Below, one piece after another: positions 52,773 through 60,907 of a stretch of 64,000 nucleotides of DNA. Below the pieces are notes generated by a model. The model was not told the origin of the DNA, made no database searches, and saw only the letters and a program-made list of their open reading frames with translations. Made by a program: the position numbers and the translations under genes. Source of the DNA: DASVTR01 sp036387475 (GTDB taxonomy: Bacteria; Acidobacteriota; Blastocatellia; Pyrinomonadales; Pyrinomonadaceae); assembly GCA_036387475.1 (NCBI GenBank), contig DASVTR010000007.1:16752-80751 (forward strand), in the 5' to 3' direction. Within the stretch, counting starts at the first letter, position 1. The number at the start of each line of letters is the position of its first letter.

Positions 52773-53822
52773 TTACTGCCGTCGCAATCGCAGCGTGCCG
52801 CTGAAGGAGGCCAGATTGATTGTCGCATCGCCCTTGCCGTGAGTGCCGATCATTTGCCCCGTTGAAAGTAGCCTGTCAGTTGAGAGGCCGCCCGCATACT
52901 TGAGTGGAAAGTCTGTCACGATTTCTCCACCCTCGGAGACTCTGGCTGTCAGGCGGAAAGAGGAATCAACGGGCATCGTCAAGGTAATATCGCCGGAAGT
53001 TGTTTTCAGATCATACTGTGCATAACGCGCCAGCGGGCCTGCCATCGTAATCTCGCCGCTGATGGTCGAGACTTCGACGCGCGAGTGTGTGACGTGCTTC
53101 AGCATGACATCGTTACTGATGGTCTTGGCGCGGAAGAAATCGCCCTCCGCAGTCTTACTGACGTTGACGGCCTCTACGCTGCCGTTGAAAGATTCGAGGC
53201 TCACACGCCCGCTCGAATCTTCCAGCAGGACATCGCCCTCAATGCTCGTCGCTTCAACGGCGCGCGTAACGCGGCGCATCGAAATCTTGCCGCCGTTGGT
53301 TTCCAGATGCGCTTCGGCAACCGCGTCAACGTCAAGGTCTGCGTCAGCGGATTTGAAAAAAAGCGTGGCCTCACGAGGCACGTCCAGTTCGATGTCTGCC
53401 ACGCCGCTGCAACGACCAAAGTGCGGCTCCTCTTCCTCGTCTTCACCGGCTGGCTCTGAGACCAGCACTTCGAGCCGCGTCGCCGGGTTCGTTGAATTAG
53501 CATCGGCCTCTCGACCAAAATCAATCTTCGTTCCCTTAGGAAAAAGGGCGCGAACTTCGCGCCGGTCGCTGCCGCGAACGGTAATGCTGCCGGAGTCCAC
53601 GCACAGCGTAATGACGACTCCCGGCTCGACCGCCACCGTGCGCTCCTCCTGCTCGACGGCGGTTTCGATGTCCTTGTCCTTCACCTTCACCTTAGACGGT
53701 TTGTCCGGGGGCTTGGGTGTGTGGGGAGGCTTTTTTTGTCCGCGCGCAATCGTGCCACACATGACAAGGACGATCAGCACGGCCATCATCATTAAAAATC
53801 TCAATCTCATAAGTTCAGGCAA
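52773..53822 (-). CDS. DUF4097-type secreted protein, first of three
   Basis: Up to 349 residues. A TTG start at 53822 has AGGAA with 6-nt spacing immediately after the stop of the anti-sigma gene; the ATG at 53810 is the alternative. Signal segment (FLMMMAVLIVLVMCGT) followed by a Lys/Pro-rich stretch. The DUF4097 region (~100-349) has GKISMRRVTRAVEATSIEG, LESFNGSVEAVNVS and VSTISGEITMAGPLARY repeats. An acidic segment DEEEEP lies near residue 125. It is 11 nt downstream of the anti-sigma gene and is probably the primary target of the same operon. A hairpin follows the stop. Confidence 0.87.
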   Translation of the reverse strand: MPELMRLRFLMMMAVLIVLVMCGTIARGQKKPPHTPKPPDKPSKVKVKDKDIETAVEQEERTVAVEPGVVITLCVDSGSITVRGSDRREVRALFPKGTKIDFGREADANSTNPATRLEVLVSEPAGEDEEEEPHFGRCSGVADIELDVPREATLFFKSADADLDVDAVAEAHLETNGGKISMRRVTRAVEATSIEGDVLLEDSSGRVSLESFNGSVEAVNVSKTAEGDFFRAKTISNDVMLKHVTHSRVEVSTISGEITMAGPLARYAQYDLKTTSGDITLTMPVDSSFRLTARVSEGGEIVTDFPLKYAGGLSTDRLLSTGQMIGTHGKGDATINLASFSGTLRLRRQ

Positions 53823-53833
53823 TCCAATTCCTC

Positions 53834-54766
53834 TTAACGTGCGACGGCGACCATCTGCCCTTGCTCGGCGACGGTGCTCAGCAAATCAATCTTGCTTTGA
53901 TAGGAAGAGTATAAAAATTCTGCTGCGTTCGGGTCTTTCGGGTTACGGCGTGCCGCCCGCTGAGTCGCGCTGATGGCTTGGTCTACCAGCGCCAGATTGC
54001 GTTCATAATCGGCGCGCAGGCTCGGCTTGATAGCGTTTTCGCCGTTCGTCTCAATGATGGATGCGAGCGACGCGATGGTCTTCAGGTAACTCACTTCGCC
54101 TGGAAGCGGCTGGCTCTCCGTAGCAGGCTGCTTATTAGCAACACTCTCAACACTCTTAACACTCTGGTTAGTCGTTCCTGCCGAAACAACGGGCCGACGT
54201 GCTTTAACGAAAGCAGGTTTTGAGACAGTTACTTTCTCAATTTCCGGCCCAACCTCCGGCTGCGTCGGTGTAACCTCAGAAACAGTTGAAGCAGGAGCGA
54301 CGGGAGCGTGAGCAACCGCCACTTGTGGAACATCTACGACATTCGCCAGCGGCGATTGATTCTCATTGCGGCGCAGCGCCACTATCGCAAAGATGGCGGC
54401 AAACGCCACGACCGCCACGAGGCTTGCGAAGCCAAACGCGTGACGCGGCGCAAAGTTAAACGAAGGCACAAGCGATGCCAGCCAACCTTTGAGATTTCTG
54501 GATGCTTTTGCGGGAGCAACCGAACGCACATTGAGTTCGCCGATGGCAGTATTCAACCGTTCGCGCAAACGTTCGGACGGCACGGGCAAATTCAATTCCG
54601 GCTCGAAGGCGGTCGAGAGCAACGACAGTTCATTTTCTGCCTCGCTCACAGCCGTAGCGCACGCCGCACACGCGCCCGCGTGCTTCGCTACTCTTTCGGC
54701 TTCCGACGACGAGAGTTCGCCGTCAACGTAAGCCTGTATCATTCCCTCTTCAAGGCATTCTTTCAT
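53834..54766 (-). CDS. Zinc-finger anti-sigma factor
   Basis: 310 residues. The N-terminal ~40 residues form a ZAS-type anti-sigma domain: H29, C33 and C36 in AKHAGACAACATAV, preceded by QAYVDGELS. A single transmembrane helix lies at about residues 112-132 (FGFASLVAVVAFAAIFAIVAL). The periplasmic part is Pro/Thr-rich with no recognised sensor domain. The start codon overlaps the stop of the ECF sigma gene by 4 nt, implying coupled expression in equal amounts. It is expected to bind and silence the sigma factor at the membrane. Confidence 0.93.
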   Translation of the reverse strand: MKECLEEGMIQAYVDGELSSSEAERVAKHAGACAACATAVSEAENELSLLSTAFEPELNLPVPSERLRERLNTAIGELNVRSVAPAKASRNLKGWLASLVPSFNFAPRHAFGFASLVAVVAFAAIFAIVALRRNENQSPLANVVDVPQVAVAHAPVAPASTVSEVTPTQPEVGPEIEKVTVSKPAFVKARRPVVSAGTTNQSVKSVESVANKQPATESQPLPGEVSYLKTIASLASIIETNGENAIKPSLRADYERNLALVDQAISATQRAARRNPKDPNAAEFLYSSYQSKIDLLSTVAEQGQMVAVAR

Positions 54767-55332
54767 CGGCTTGCTCCGATCTTACCGTATACCCTGACGA
54801 ATTCTTTTCGTCCTCTTGCGATTAAGCTGCCAACATTCGTTTCGTTCAGCTGGAGCGTGTTCGCTATCTCTCGATACGAGAGTCCCTGTTGTTTCAATAG
54901 CAGGCAACTGCGCATCGGCTCTTTAATTTTCTCCAGCGCCTTTTGCGCCGCTTCTATCTTCACGCGTCTTTCAAACTCTTCTTCGGGCGCGGGCGTCGTC
55001 ATCTCGCCCTCAAAATTCGCCCTTTTCGCAAACTCTTCCTCGCGCGCCATAGAGCGGCTCTGCCCCCTCAAGGTGTTGCGCGCAACGTTCAAGGCGACGC
55101 GCAGCAGCCAGGGGCGCAGCAAATCTTCGGGAGGCTGCGAGTCCAGATTGCGATAAAGCCTGAGAAAGACCTCCTGCGTCACGTCTTCGGCCAGCCCCGC
55201 GTCGCGCACGACCGAGCGGGCCGTGCGAAAAACAGCCCTGTGGTGCAGCACAAAAGCTTCGTCGAAGCCGAGCGGCATCGCCGTTTGTTCAACTGTCTGG
55301 GGCATGGAGTCCGTCAAGGCTCTACCGCTCAT
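54763..55332 (-). CDS. ECF RNA polymerase sigma factor
   Basis: 189 residues from the ATG at 55332; a start at 55344 would lie almost on the transcription start predicted from the promoter motif. Sigma region 2 is at ~20-90 (VVRDAGLAEDVTQEVFLRLYRN) and region 4 at ~130-185 (PMRSCLLLKQQGLSYREIANTLQLNETNVGSLIARGRK). It lacks region 3, as ECF factors do. It overlaps the anti-sigma gene by 4 nt. An upstream motif shared with a downstream target suggests it drives its own operon. Confidence 0.95.
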   Translation of the reverse strand: MSGRALTDSMPQTVEQTAMPLGFDEAFVLHHRAVFRTARSVVRDAGLAEDVTQEVFLRLYRNLDSQPPEDLLRPWLLRVALNVARNTLRGQSRSMAREEEFAKRANFEGEMTTPAPEEEFERRVKIEAAQKALEKIKEPMRSCLLLKQQGLSYREIANTLQLNETNVGSLIARGRKEFVRVYGKIGASR

Positions 55333-55350
55333 AACTGCTCTCAATCACGT

Positions 55351-55379
55351 AAACACCGCCCATGCACGGTTTGTGGCAA
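55351..55379 (-). promoter_or_regulatory. ECF-type promoter of the sigma/anti-sigma operon
   Basis: The minus strand reads TTGCCACAAA - 11 nt - CGGTGTTT, with the -10-like box 19 nt before the ATG of the sigma gene. Both boxes and spacing match the copy at 52657-52685, which supports autoregulation. Confidence 0.78.
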
Positions 55380-55392
55380 ATATTTAAAAATA

Positions 55393-55470
55393 ACGATGAA
55401 GTATGAACGATGAACTGCAAATACATTGCCTTTCATTCATCGTTCCGCGTTCATCGTTCATCGTTCCTAT
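55393..55470. repeat. Inverted word repeat (GAACGAT family), copy 2
   Basis: Copies of ATGAACGATGAA on the left and TTCATCGTTC words on the right flank a short loop. It is the same word family as 49444-49501. It lies in the divergent region between the ECF operon and hemE. Confidence 0.8.
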
Positions 55471-55624
55471 CTCGTCCCTGCTTTTGTCCCGGTAGTCGTC
55501 TGTTGTAGTCTGATGAGACACGACTGAAGCTATTATGCAGGCAGACGCGTTTAAATCGAAACACTGAAACGAGAGACTGTGCCTGCGAGTTCGATTGGAC
55601 GACGAATAAGAGGAAGAAAGCCTG

Positions 55625-56686
55625 GTGACTGACGAAAAAAAAGCGCCGATGACCGCCGCGCTTTTAAACAGCCCGTTTATGCGCGCCTGCCGCCGCGAAC
55701 CCACGCCCTACACCCCCGTCTGGCTGATGCGGCAGGCCGGGCGCTACATGCGCGAATACAGGGAGGTGCGCGCCCGCACCAGCTTTCTGGAACTCTGCAA
55801 GTCGCCCGACTTGGCAACGGAAGTGACCGTTACCGCCGCCGAACGCTTGGGCGTTGACGCTGCGATTATCTTCGCAGACATTCTCTTAATCGTCGAGCCA
55901 ATGGGCATTGACCTCGAATTCGCCAAAGGCGAAGGCCCGACGATTCATAATCCCGTTCGCAACGCTCAGGATGTTGAGCGCCTGCGCGAAGTCGAAGAAA
56001 TCGAAGCGCTCGATTTTGTGTTTGAGGCGCTGCGCCTGACGCGTCGCGCTTTACGTCCTGATCTGCCCCTGATAGGTTTTGCGGGCGCGCCGTTTACGCT
56101 CGCTTCTTATATCGTCGAGGGCGGCGCGTCGAAGAATTATATTCACACCAAACAATTGATGTATCGCGACCCCGGCGCATGGCACGCGATGATGTCGCTC
56201 ATCGCGCGCGCGCTCGTTCGTTATCTCAATACTCAAATCGCTTCCGGCGCTCAGGCCCTACAGCTTTTCGATTCATGGGTCGGCTGTCTCTCGCCAGAAG
56301 ATTACAGCGAGTACGTCCTGCCGCACACGCGCAGCGTTATCCAGAACATCACGCCCGGCACGCCCGTCATACACTTCGGCACAGGCACAGCCGCCCTGCT
56401 CGAATTGATGCGCGCTGCGGGCGGCGACGTAATCGGCCTCGACTGGCGCGTTGACCTTAAAGAAGCATGGCAGCGCCTCGGCGATGTAGCGGTGATGGGC
56501 AACCTCGATCCCGTACAGCTTTTCGCCGCTCCCGATTTCATACGCGCACGCGCCGCACACATTCTCTCCCGCGCAGGCGGGCGTCCAGGCCACATCTTCA
56601 ATCTGGGCCACGGCATCCTGCCCGAAACCCCCGTCGATAATGTCATCGCGCTCATAGATGCTGTTCACGAAATGAGCCGGAAATAG
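55625..56686 (+). CDS. hemE: Uroporphyrinogen decarboxylase
   Basis: 353 residues, GTG start with AGAGGAAG upstream. The family signature near the N-terminus (PVWLMRQAGRYMREY) and GFAGAPFTLASYIVEGG, LFDSWVGCLSPEDY and HFGTG are present; the catalytic Asp in IIFADIL is seen. It decarboxylates the four acetates of uroporphyrinogen III to give coproporphyrinogen III in the cytosol. It is the first gene of the plus-strand haem cluster, and its stop is 4 nt before the ferrochelatase start. Length is normal for the family. Confidence 0.97.
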   Translation: MTDEKKAPMTAALLNSPFMRACRREPTPYTPVWLMRQAGRYMREYREVRARTSFLELCKSPDLATEVTVTAAERLGVDAAIIFADILLIVEPMGIDLEFAKGEGPTIHNPVRNAQDVERLREVEEIEALDFVFEALRLTRRALRPDLPLIGFAGAPFTLASYIVEGGASKNYIHTKQLMYRDPGAWHAMMSLIARALVRYLNTQIASGAQALQLFDSWVGCLSPEDYSEYVLPHTRSVIQNITPGTPVIHFGTGTAALLELMRAAGGDVIGLDWRVDLKEAWQRLGDVAVMGNLDPVQLFAAPDFIRARAAHILSRAGGRPGHIFNLGHGILPETPVDNVIALIDAVHEMSRK

Positions 56687-56690
56687 ATTT

Positions 56691-57761
56691 ATGAACCAAG
56701 CTTACGATGCCATTCTTATCGTTTCGTTCGGCGGGCCAGAGGGCATGGACGAGGTGATGCCCTTCTTGGAAAACGTGCTGCGCGGAAAGAACGTGCCCCG
56801 TGAGAGAATGAGCGCCGTCGCGCATCATTATGAATTGTTTGGCGGCATCAGCCCCATCAACGCGCAGAATCGTCAATTGATAGCGGCGCTCAAAGCGGAA
56901 CTGGCGGCAAACGGGCCGCAGCTTCCCGTTTACTGGGGCAATCGCAACTGGCATCCGTTGCTAAAAGATACGCTCCGCGAGATGGCACAGGATGGCGTCA
57001 AACACGCACTGGCTTTCTTTACGTCCGCCTACAGTTCTTATTCCGGCTGCCGCCAGTATCGTGAAGACATCGAGCGGGCACAAGCGGAAGTTGGCCCAAC
57101 TGCGCCCCGCGTTGATAAGCTGCGCGCCTTTTACAATCATCCAGGCTTTGTCAAGCCGAACGTCGAAAACGTTCGCGCCGCTCTGGAACAAATTCCTGCG
57201 GAGAGACGAGGCGCGACGCAGATTGCCTTCACGGCTCACAGCATTCCTTTGACGATGGCTGAGCGTTGCGACTATCAAGCTCAACTGTTGGAGACGTGCC
57301 GCCTGATTGCCGAAAGCCTGCAACACGAGCGCTGGCGGCTGGTCTTTCAAAGCCGTAGCGGCCCGCCCACGCAAGCATGGCTAGAGCCTGACATCTGCGA
57401 TTATCTTTCGGAGTTAAAAGAAGCAGGGACACAGGACGTAATCATCGCGCCCGTCGGTTTCATCTCCGACCACATGGAAATCCTCTACGACCTTGATACG
57501 GAAGCACGCGCGCTTTGCGAGCAAATCAATCTCAACATGGTGCGAGCGGCGACAGTCGGCACGCATCCCTCTTTCGTCCAGATGATTCGTGAGCTAATCA
57601 TGGAACGCACGACGCCTGATACGCCGCGCCGTTTTTTGGGAGCGCGCGGCCTTGTGCCCGACGTGTGCCCTGCGAATTGCTGCCTGATAGGAACAGCCGC
57701 TCGTCCCATTACAAGCGAAGCGGGCCGAGCGCCCGTCGCGCAGGATGCGCGGCATCGTTAA
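56691..57761 (+). CDS. hemH: Ferrochelatase
   Basis: 356 residues. The N-terminus AILIVSFGGPEGMDEVMPFLENV is typical, and the conserved His in FTAHSIPLTMAERCDY and Glu in GFISDHMEILYDLD are present. It inserts Fe(II) into protoporphyrin IX or, in the coproporphyrin-dependent branch, into coproporphyrin III; the sequence alone does not decide, and no hemQ is in the window. It begins 4 nt after hemE. Four Cys lie near the C-terminus and in the middle (CPANCC, YSGCRQ), which might bind a cluster as in some bacterial ferrochelatases. Confidence 0.94.
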   Translation: MNQAYDAILIVSFGGPEGMDEVMPFLENVLRGKNVPRERMSAVAHHYELFGGISPINAQNRQLIAALKAELAANGPQLPVYWGNRNWHPLLKDTLREMAQDGVKHALAFFTSAYSSYSGCRQYREDIERAQAEVGPTAPRVDKLRAFYNHPGFVKPNVENVRAALEQIPAERRGATQIAFTAHSIPLTMAERCDYQAQLLETCRLIAESLQHERWRLVFQSRSGPPTQAWLEPDICDYLSELKEAGTQDVIIAPVGFISDHMEILYDLDTEARALCEQINLNMVRAATVGTHPSFVQMIRELIMERTTPDTPRRFLGARGLVPDVCPANCCLIGTAARPITSEAGRAPVAQDARHR

Positions 57762-57794
57762 GCGCACCTTTACTTTTCATAAGGAACTCGACAG

Positions 57795-58832
57795 GTGAAG
57801 ATTTTAATTATCGGTGGGACGGTTTTTCTCGGTCGCTATCTGGTGGAAGCGGCGCTCGCGCGCGGGCATGAAGTAACGCTTTTTAATCGCGGACTTCATA
57901 ACGCAGATTTATTTCCCGACGTTGAAAAACTGCGTGGAGACCGTCATGCTAATCTGGACGCTTTGCGCGGGCGGCGTTGGGACGCCGTTATAGACACCTG
58001 CGGCTATACGCCCGGCAGCGTCGGTGCGTCTGCCCGACTGCTGGCTGATGCCGTCGAGCATTACACGTTCATTTCCAGCGTCTCCGTTTACGCGAGTTTT
58101 CCACTCGCGGGCTTTGATGAAACGCAAGCGGTCGGCACTATCACAGATGCGCAGGCAGAGGAAGCAGAAGGCTTTGAGACCGGGGAGCGCGCGACTGCCG
58201 TCTCATACGGAAAGTGGTATGGCCCTCTGAAAGCCCGCTCTGAGCAAGCCGTCATCAAGACGCTGCCGGGCCGCGCTCTCGTCATCCGCCCCGGCCTGAT
58301 TGTTGGCCCACACGATTACAGCGACCGCTTTACCTACTGGCCCGCACGCGTCGCGCAAGGCGGCGAAGTCCTCGCACCGGGACGCCCCGGATGCTCAATC
58401 CGCGTCATAGATGTGCGTGACCTTGCCGAGTGGAATATACGGATGACGGAAGAGCAGCTCACAGGCATCTACAACGCGAGCGGCGAGGACGGATTGACGA
58501 TGGGCCAACTCCTTGATGATTGTCAAAGGGTGAGCCACAGTGACGCGACGTTCACATGGGTCAGCGATGAGTTTCTACTGTCGCAGGGAGTCAAAGCATG
58601 GAGCGAAGTGCCGCTCTGGTTTCCAGATGCGGACAACGATATTTTCGCGGCGCGTAACGACAGGGCCAAAGCCACGGGCCTGACGTTTCGCCCGCTGGCC
58701 GAGACCGTTCGCGACACGCTTGAGTGGGTCGTTGCTCGGCCTGCTGATGTCGAATGGCGTGCGGGCCTCAAGCGAGAACGCGAGCAGGAGGTTCTTCGCG
58801 CCTGGCATGAGGAAACGTCTCTGTCAAAGTAA
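57795..58832 (+). CDS. NAD-dependent epimerase/dehydratase family protein
   Basis: 345 residues from a GTG start with AAGGAACT upstream. The Rossmann motif is KILIIGGTVFLGRYLVEAALARGHEV (a GGTxFxGR variant), and the SDR catalytic region shows ISSVSVYASF and a YGKWY-type segment with Tyr-Lys (SYGKWYG). The C-terminal part resembles extended SDRs that act on nucleotide-sugars or isoflavone-reductase-like substrates. It is placed between hemH and hemG in the same direction with short gaps (33 and 6 nt), which is unusual for a sugar epimerase; whether it serves haem metabolism is unknown. Confidence 0.88.
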   Translation: MKILIIGGTVFLGRYLVEAALARGHEVTLFNRGLHNADLFPDVEKLRGDRHANLDALRGRRWDAVIDTCGYTPGSVGASARLLADAVEHYTFISSVSVYASFPLAGFDETQAVGTITDAQAEEAEGFETGERATAVSYGKWYGPLKARSEQAVIKTLPGRALVIRPGLIVGPHDYSDRFTYWPARVAQGGEVLAPGRPGCSIRVIDVRDLAEWNIRMTEEQLTGIYNASGEDGLTMGQLLDDCQRVSHSDATFTWVSDEFLLSQGVKAWSEVPLWFPDADNDIFAARNDRAKATGLTFRPLAETVRDTLEWVVARPADVEWRAGLKREREQEVLRAWHEETSLSK

Positions 58833-58838
58833 GCCTGA

Positions 58839-60290
58839 ATGGAAAAAGAAAGAGAGCATAGCCGCCCCCAACGAATCATTGTCATCGGCGGCGGCATCAG
58901 CGGATTGGCGGCGGCTCATCGCCTGCTTGAGCGTAGCCGTACAGAAGAGCGCGCGCTCGACGTTCTACTGCTCGAAGCCGGTGCGCGCACGGGCGGCGTC
59001 GTTTACACGGAGCAACGCGACGGCTTTCTGCTCGAAGGCGGGCCTGACTCGTTCATCTCGGAAAAGCCTGAAGCCATCAATCTGGCCGAGCGCATCCGTC
59101 TCAGTTCACGCTTAATCGAAACCAATTCTCAACATCGCCGCAGTTTCATCGTTCGCAAGGGCAGACTGCTTCCCGTACCGGAAGGATTTCAACTGCTCGC
59201 GCCGACACGCTTCTGGCCCTTCTTGACGACGGATATTTTTAGTTGGGCGGGCAAGGCGCGGATGGCGCTCGACCTTGTGCTGCCGCGCCGCGCAGCCAAC
59301 GGCATTGATGATGAAAGCCTCGCTCAATTCGTCAGGCGCAGGCTGGGGCGCGAAGCGCTGGAACGCATGGCCCAACCGATGGTCGGAGGCATCTACACGG
59401 CTGACCCTGAACGTCTCTCCCTGCGCGCGACGATGCCGCGCTTTCTGTTGATGGAGCGCGAGCACCGCAGCCTGATTCGTGCGCTGTGGAGACAGCGAAG
59501 GCAATCAAGCGAGGCGCAATCAAAGGGAACGAGCGGCGCACGCTACAGCCTCTTTCTCTCCTTCGACGGCGGCATGCAGACGTTGACAAACGAACTCGCC
59601 CGGCGCTTACCCGCAAATTCAATCAGGCTCAACACCAGAGTCGAGCAATTGACCTTTGATGAGGCGTTGGGCCAATGGATGATTCGCGCGCAGGGTGAGA
59701 GTTTCAGCGCCGATGCGGTGTGTCTGGCGCTGCCTGCATACAGCGCGGCGGCGTTGCTGCGCGAAACTAATGTTCAGCTTGCGGAAGAATTGAACGAAAT
59801 ACCCTACGCTTCTACGGCCACCGTTAATCTAGCTTATCGCCGTCAGGACATCCCGCACCCGCTCGACGGCTTCGGCTTTGTCGTCCCCCTGATAGAGAAA
59901 CGCTCGACGCTGGCCTGCACCTTCAGCAGCGTCAAATTCGCGAATCGCGCGCCCGAAGGCCACACACTACTGCGCGCTTTCGTCGGCGGCGCATTGCAGC
60001 CAGAGATGTTCGAGTTAGACGATGAGGCGTTAACAAGTGCCGTGCGCACAGACCTGCGCGATCTGCTTGGAATAGAGCGACCACCGCTCTTTGCACGCGT
60101 CGAGAAGTGGCCGCGCTCGATGGCTCAGTATCATCTCGGACACGTCGAGCGAATTGAGAGAATCAAGCGACACCTGCGCTCAACACGGACGCTCAAGCTG
60201 GCGGGCAACGCTTACGCAGGCGCGGGCATTCCCGATTGCATCAGGAGCGGCGAGAGCGCGGCAGATGAGATATTTCAGACGTTGATGTAA
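58839..60290 (+). CDS. hemG: Oxygen-dependent protoporphyrinogen/coproporphyrinogen oxidase
   Basis: 483 residues. An FAD-binding fold opens the protein (IIVIGGGISGLAAAHRL), followed by LLEAGARTGGVVYTEQRDGFLLEGGPDSF, the usual signature of HemY-type oxidases. FDGGMQTLTNEL and the C-terminal KLAGNAYAGAGIPDCIRSGE complete the family pattern. It oxidises protoporphyrinogen IX or coproporphyrinogen III with O2. It begins 6 nt after the epimerase stop and is the last gene of the cluster. The symbol hemY is also in use for this type. Confidence 0.93.
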   Translation: MEKEREHSRPQRIIVIGGGISGLAAAHRLLERSRTEERALDVLLLEAGARTGGVVYTEQRDGFLLEGGPDSFISEKPEAINLAERIRLSSRLIETNSQHRRSFIVRKGRLLPVPEGFQLLAPTRFWPFLTTDIFSWAGKARMALDLVLPRRAANGIDDESLAQFVRRRLGREALERMAQPMVGGIYTADPERLSLRATMPRFLLMEREHRSLIRALWRQRRQSSEAQSKGTSGARYSLFLSFDGGMQTLTNELARRLPANSIRLNTRVEQLTFDEALGQWMIRAQGESFSADAVCLALPAYSAAALLRETNVQLAEELNEIPYASTATVNLAYRRQDIPHPLDGFGFVVPLIEKRSTLACTFSSVKFANRAPEGHTLLRAFVGGALQPEMFELDDEALTSAVRTDLRDLLGIERPPLFARVEKWPRSMAQYHLGHVERIERIKRHLRSTRTLKLAGNAYAGAGIPDCIRSGESAADEIFQTLM

Positions 60291-60329
60291 GGGTGTGAAG
60301 GCAACACGCGAAGGAAGGGTGAAGCCTTT

Positions 60330-60668
60330 TCAGGCCCCGATAATTTCATTAAGACCTTCAACAATTGCTTCTAATTCTTCCGCCGAGACTGCGCCGATTT
60401 TCTTTCCCAATCTCTTGATTGAGAGAGTTCTAATTTGACTAATCTTAGCCCATGATTTCTTCGGGAGAGTCTCGCTTGACAACTCAAGGGTGAGAGGGAA
60501 TCCTGCCCTTTGAGCTTGACTGGTGAGAGCAACAGCGATCACTGTCCCCGAATGCTTGTTGAAGACTTCCTGACTGAGAACCAGCACGGGGCGACGACCG
60601 GACTGCTCGTGCCCCTGCGTCGGGTCGAGGTCGGCCCAGTAAATCTCACCCCTTAGTATTCGGGCCAT
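60330..60668 (-). CDS. mazF: MazF/PemK-type endoribonuclease toxin
   Basis: 112 residues. MazF signature: RGEIYWADLDPTQGHEQSGRRPVLVLS, followed by VIAVALTSQ and SWAKISQIRTLSIKRLG. Catalytic Arg and Thr positions look intact, so it should cut mRNA. The gene overlaps the antitoxin gene by 16 nt, the usual coupling. No ribosome site separate from the antitoxin is needed. The pair lies between the haem cluster and the MFS/spermidine-synthase gene. Confidence 0.93.
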   Translation of the reverse strand: MARILRGEIYWADLDPTQGHEQSGRRPVLVLSQEVFNKHSGTVIAVALTSQAQRAGFPLTLELSSETLPKKSWAKISQIRTLSIKRLGKKIGAVSAEELEAIVEGLNEIIGA

Positions 60669-60895
60669 TCCTCAACCTCGGCAGCAAGCCCTTCATCGGC
60701 GAGGGACTGTTCGGCTTTCTTATCTAGCCGGGCGCACTCTCTAGCCAGCCGTGTCCGGTCTAAACGATTAATCTTATCGTGAATGGCCGATTGAATTGCC
60801 TGACTCCGGTTAGGAAAGACACGAGCTTTGACCAGACGATCAACCTTCTTCAGTAAATCCTGATCGATGGAAACTGTTATTTTAGCAGCGCTCAT
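60653..60895 (-). CDS. Ribbon-helix-helix antitoxin of the MazF pair
   Basis: 80 residues. The N-terminal half is a ribbon-helix-helix DNA-binding domain (KITVSIDQDLLKKVDRLVKA ... SQAIQSAIHDKI), the C-terminal half is acidic (AAEVEEWPEY) and would wrap the toxin. It precedes and overlaps the toxin gene, as is usual. It probably represses its own promoter. It is not a classical AbrB-type MazE. Confidence 0.92.
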   Translation of the reverse strand: MSAAKITVSIDQDLLKKVDRLVKARVFPNRSQAIQSAIHDKINRLDRTRLARECARLDKKAEQSLADEGLAAEVEEWPEY

Positions 60896-60907
60896 GGGCC
60901 AGTAATA

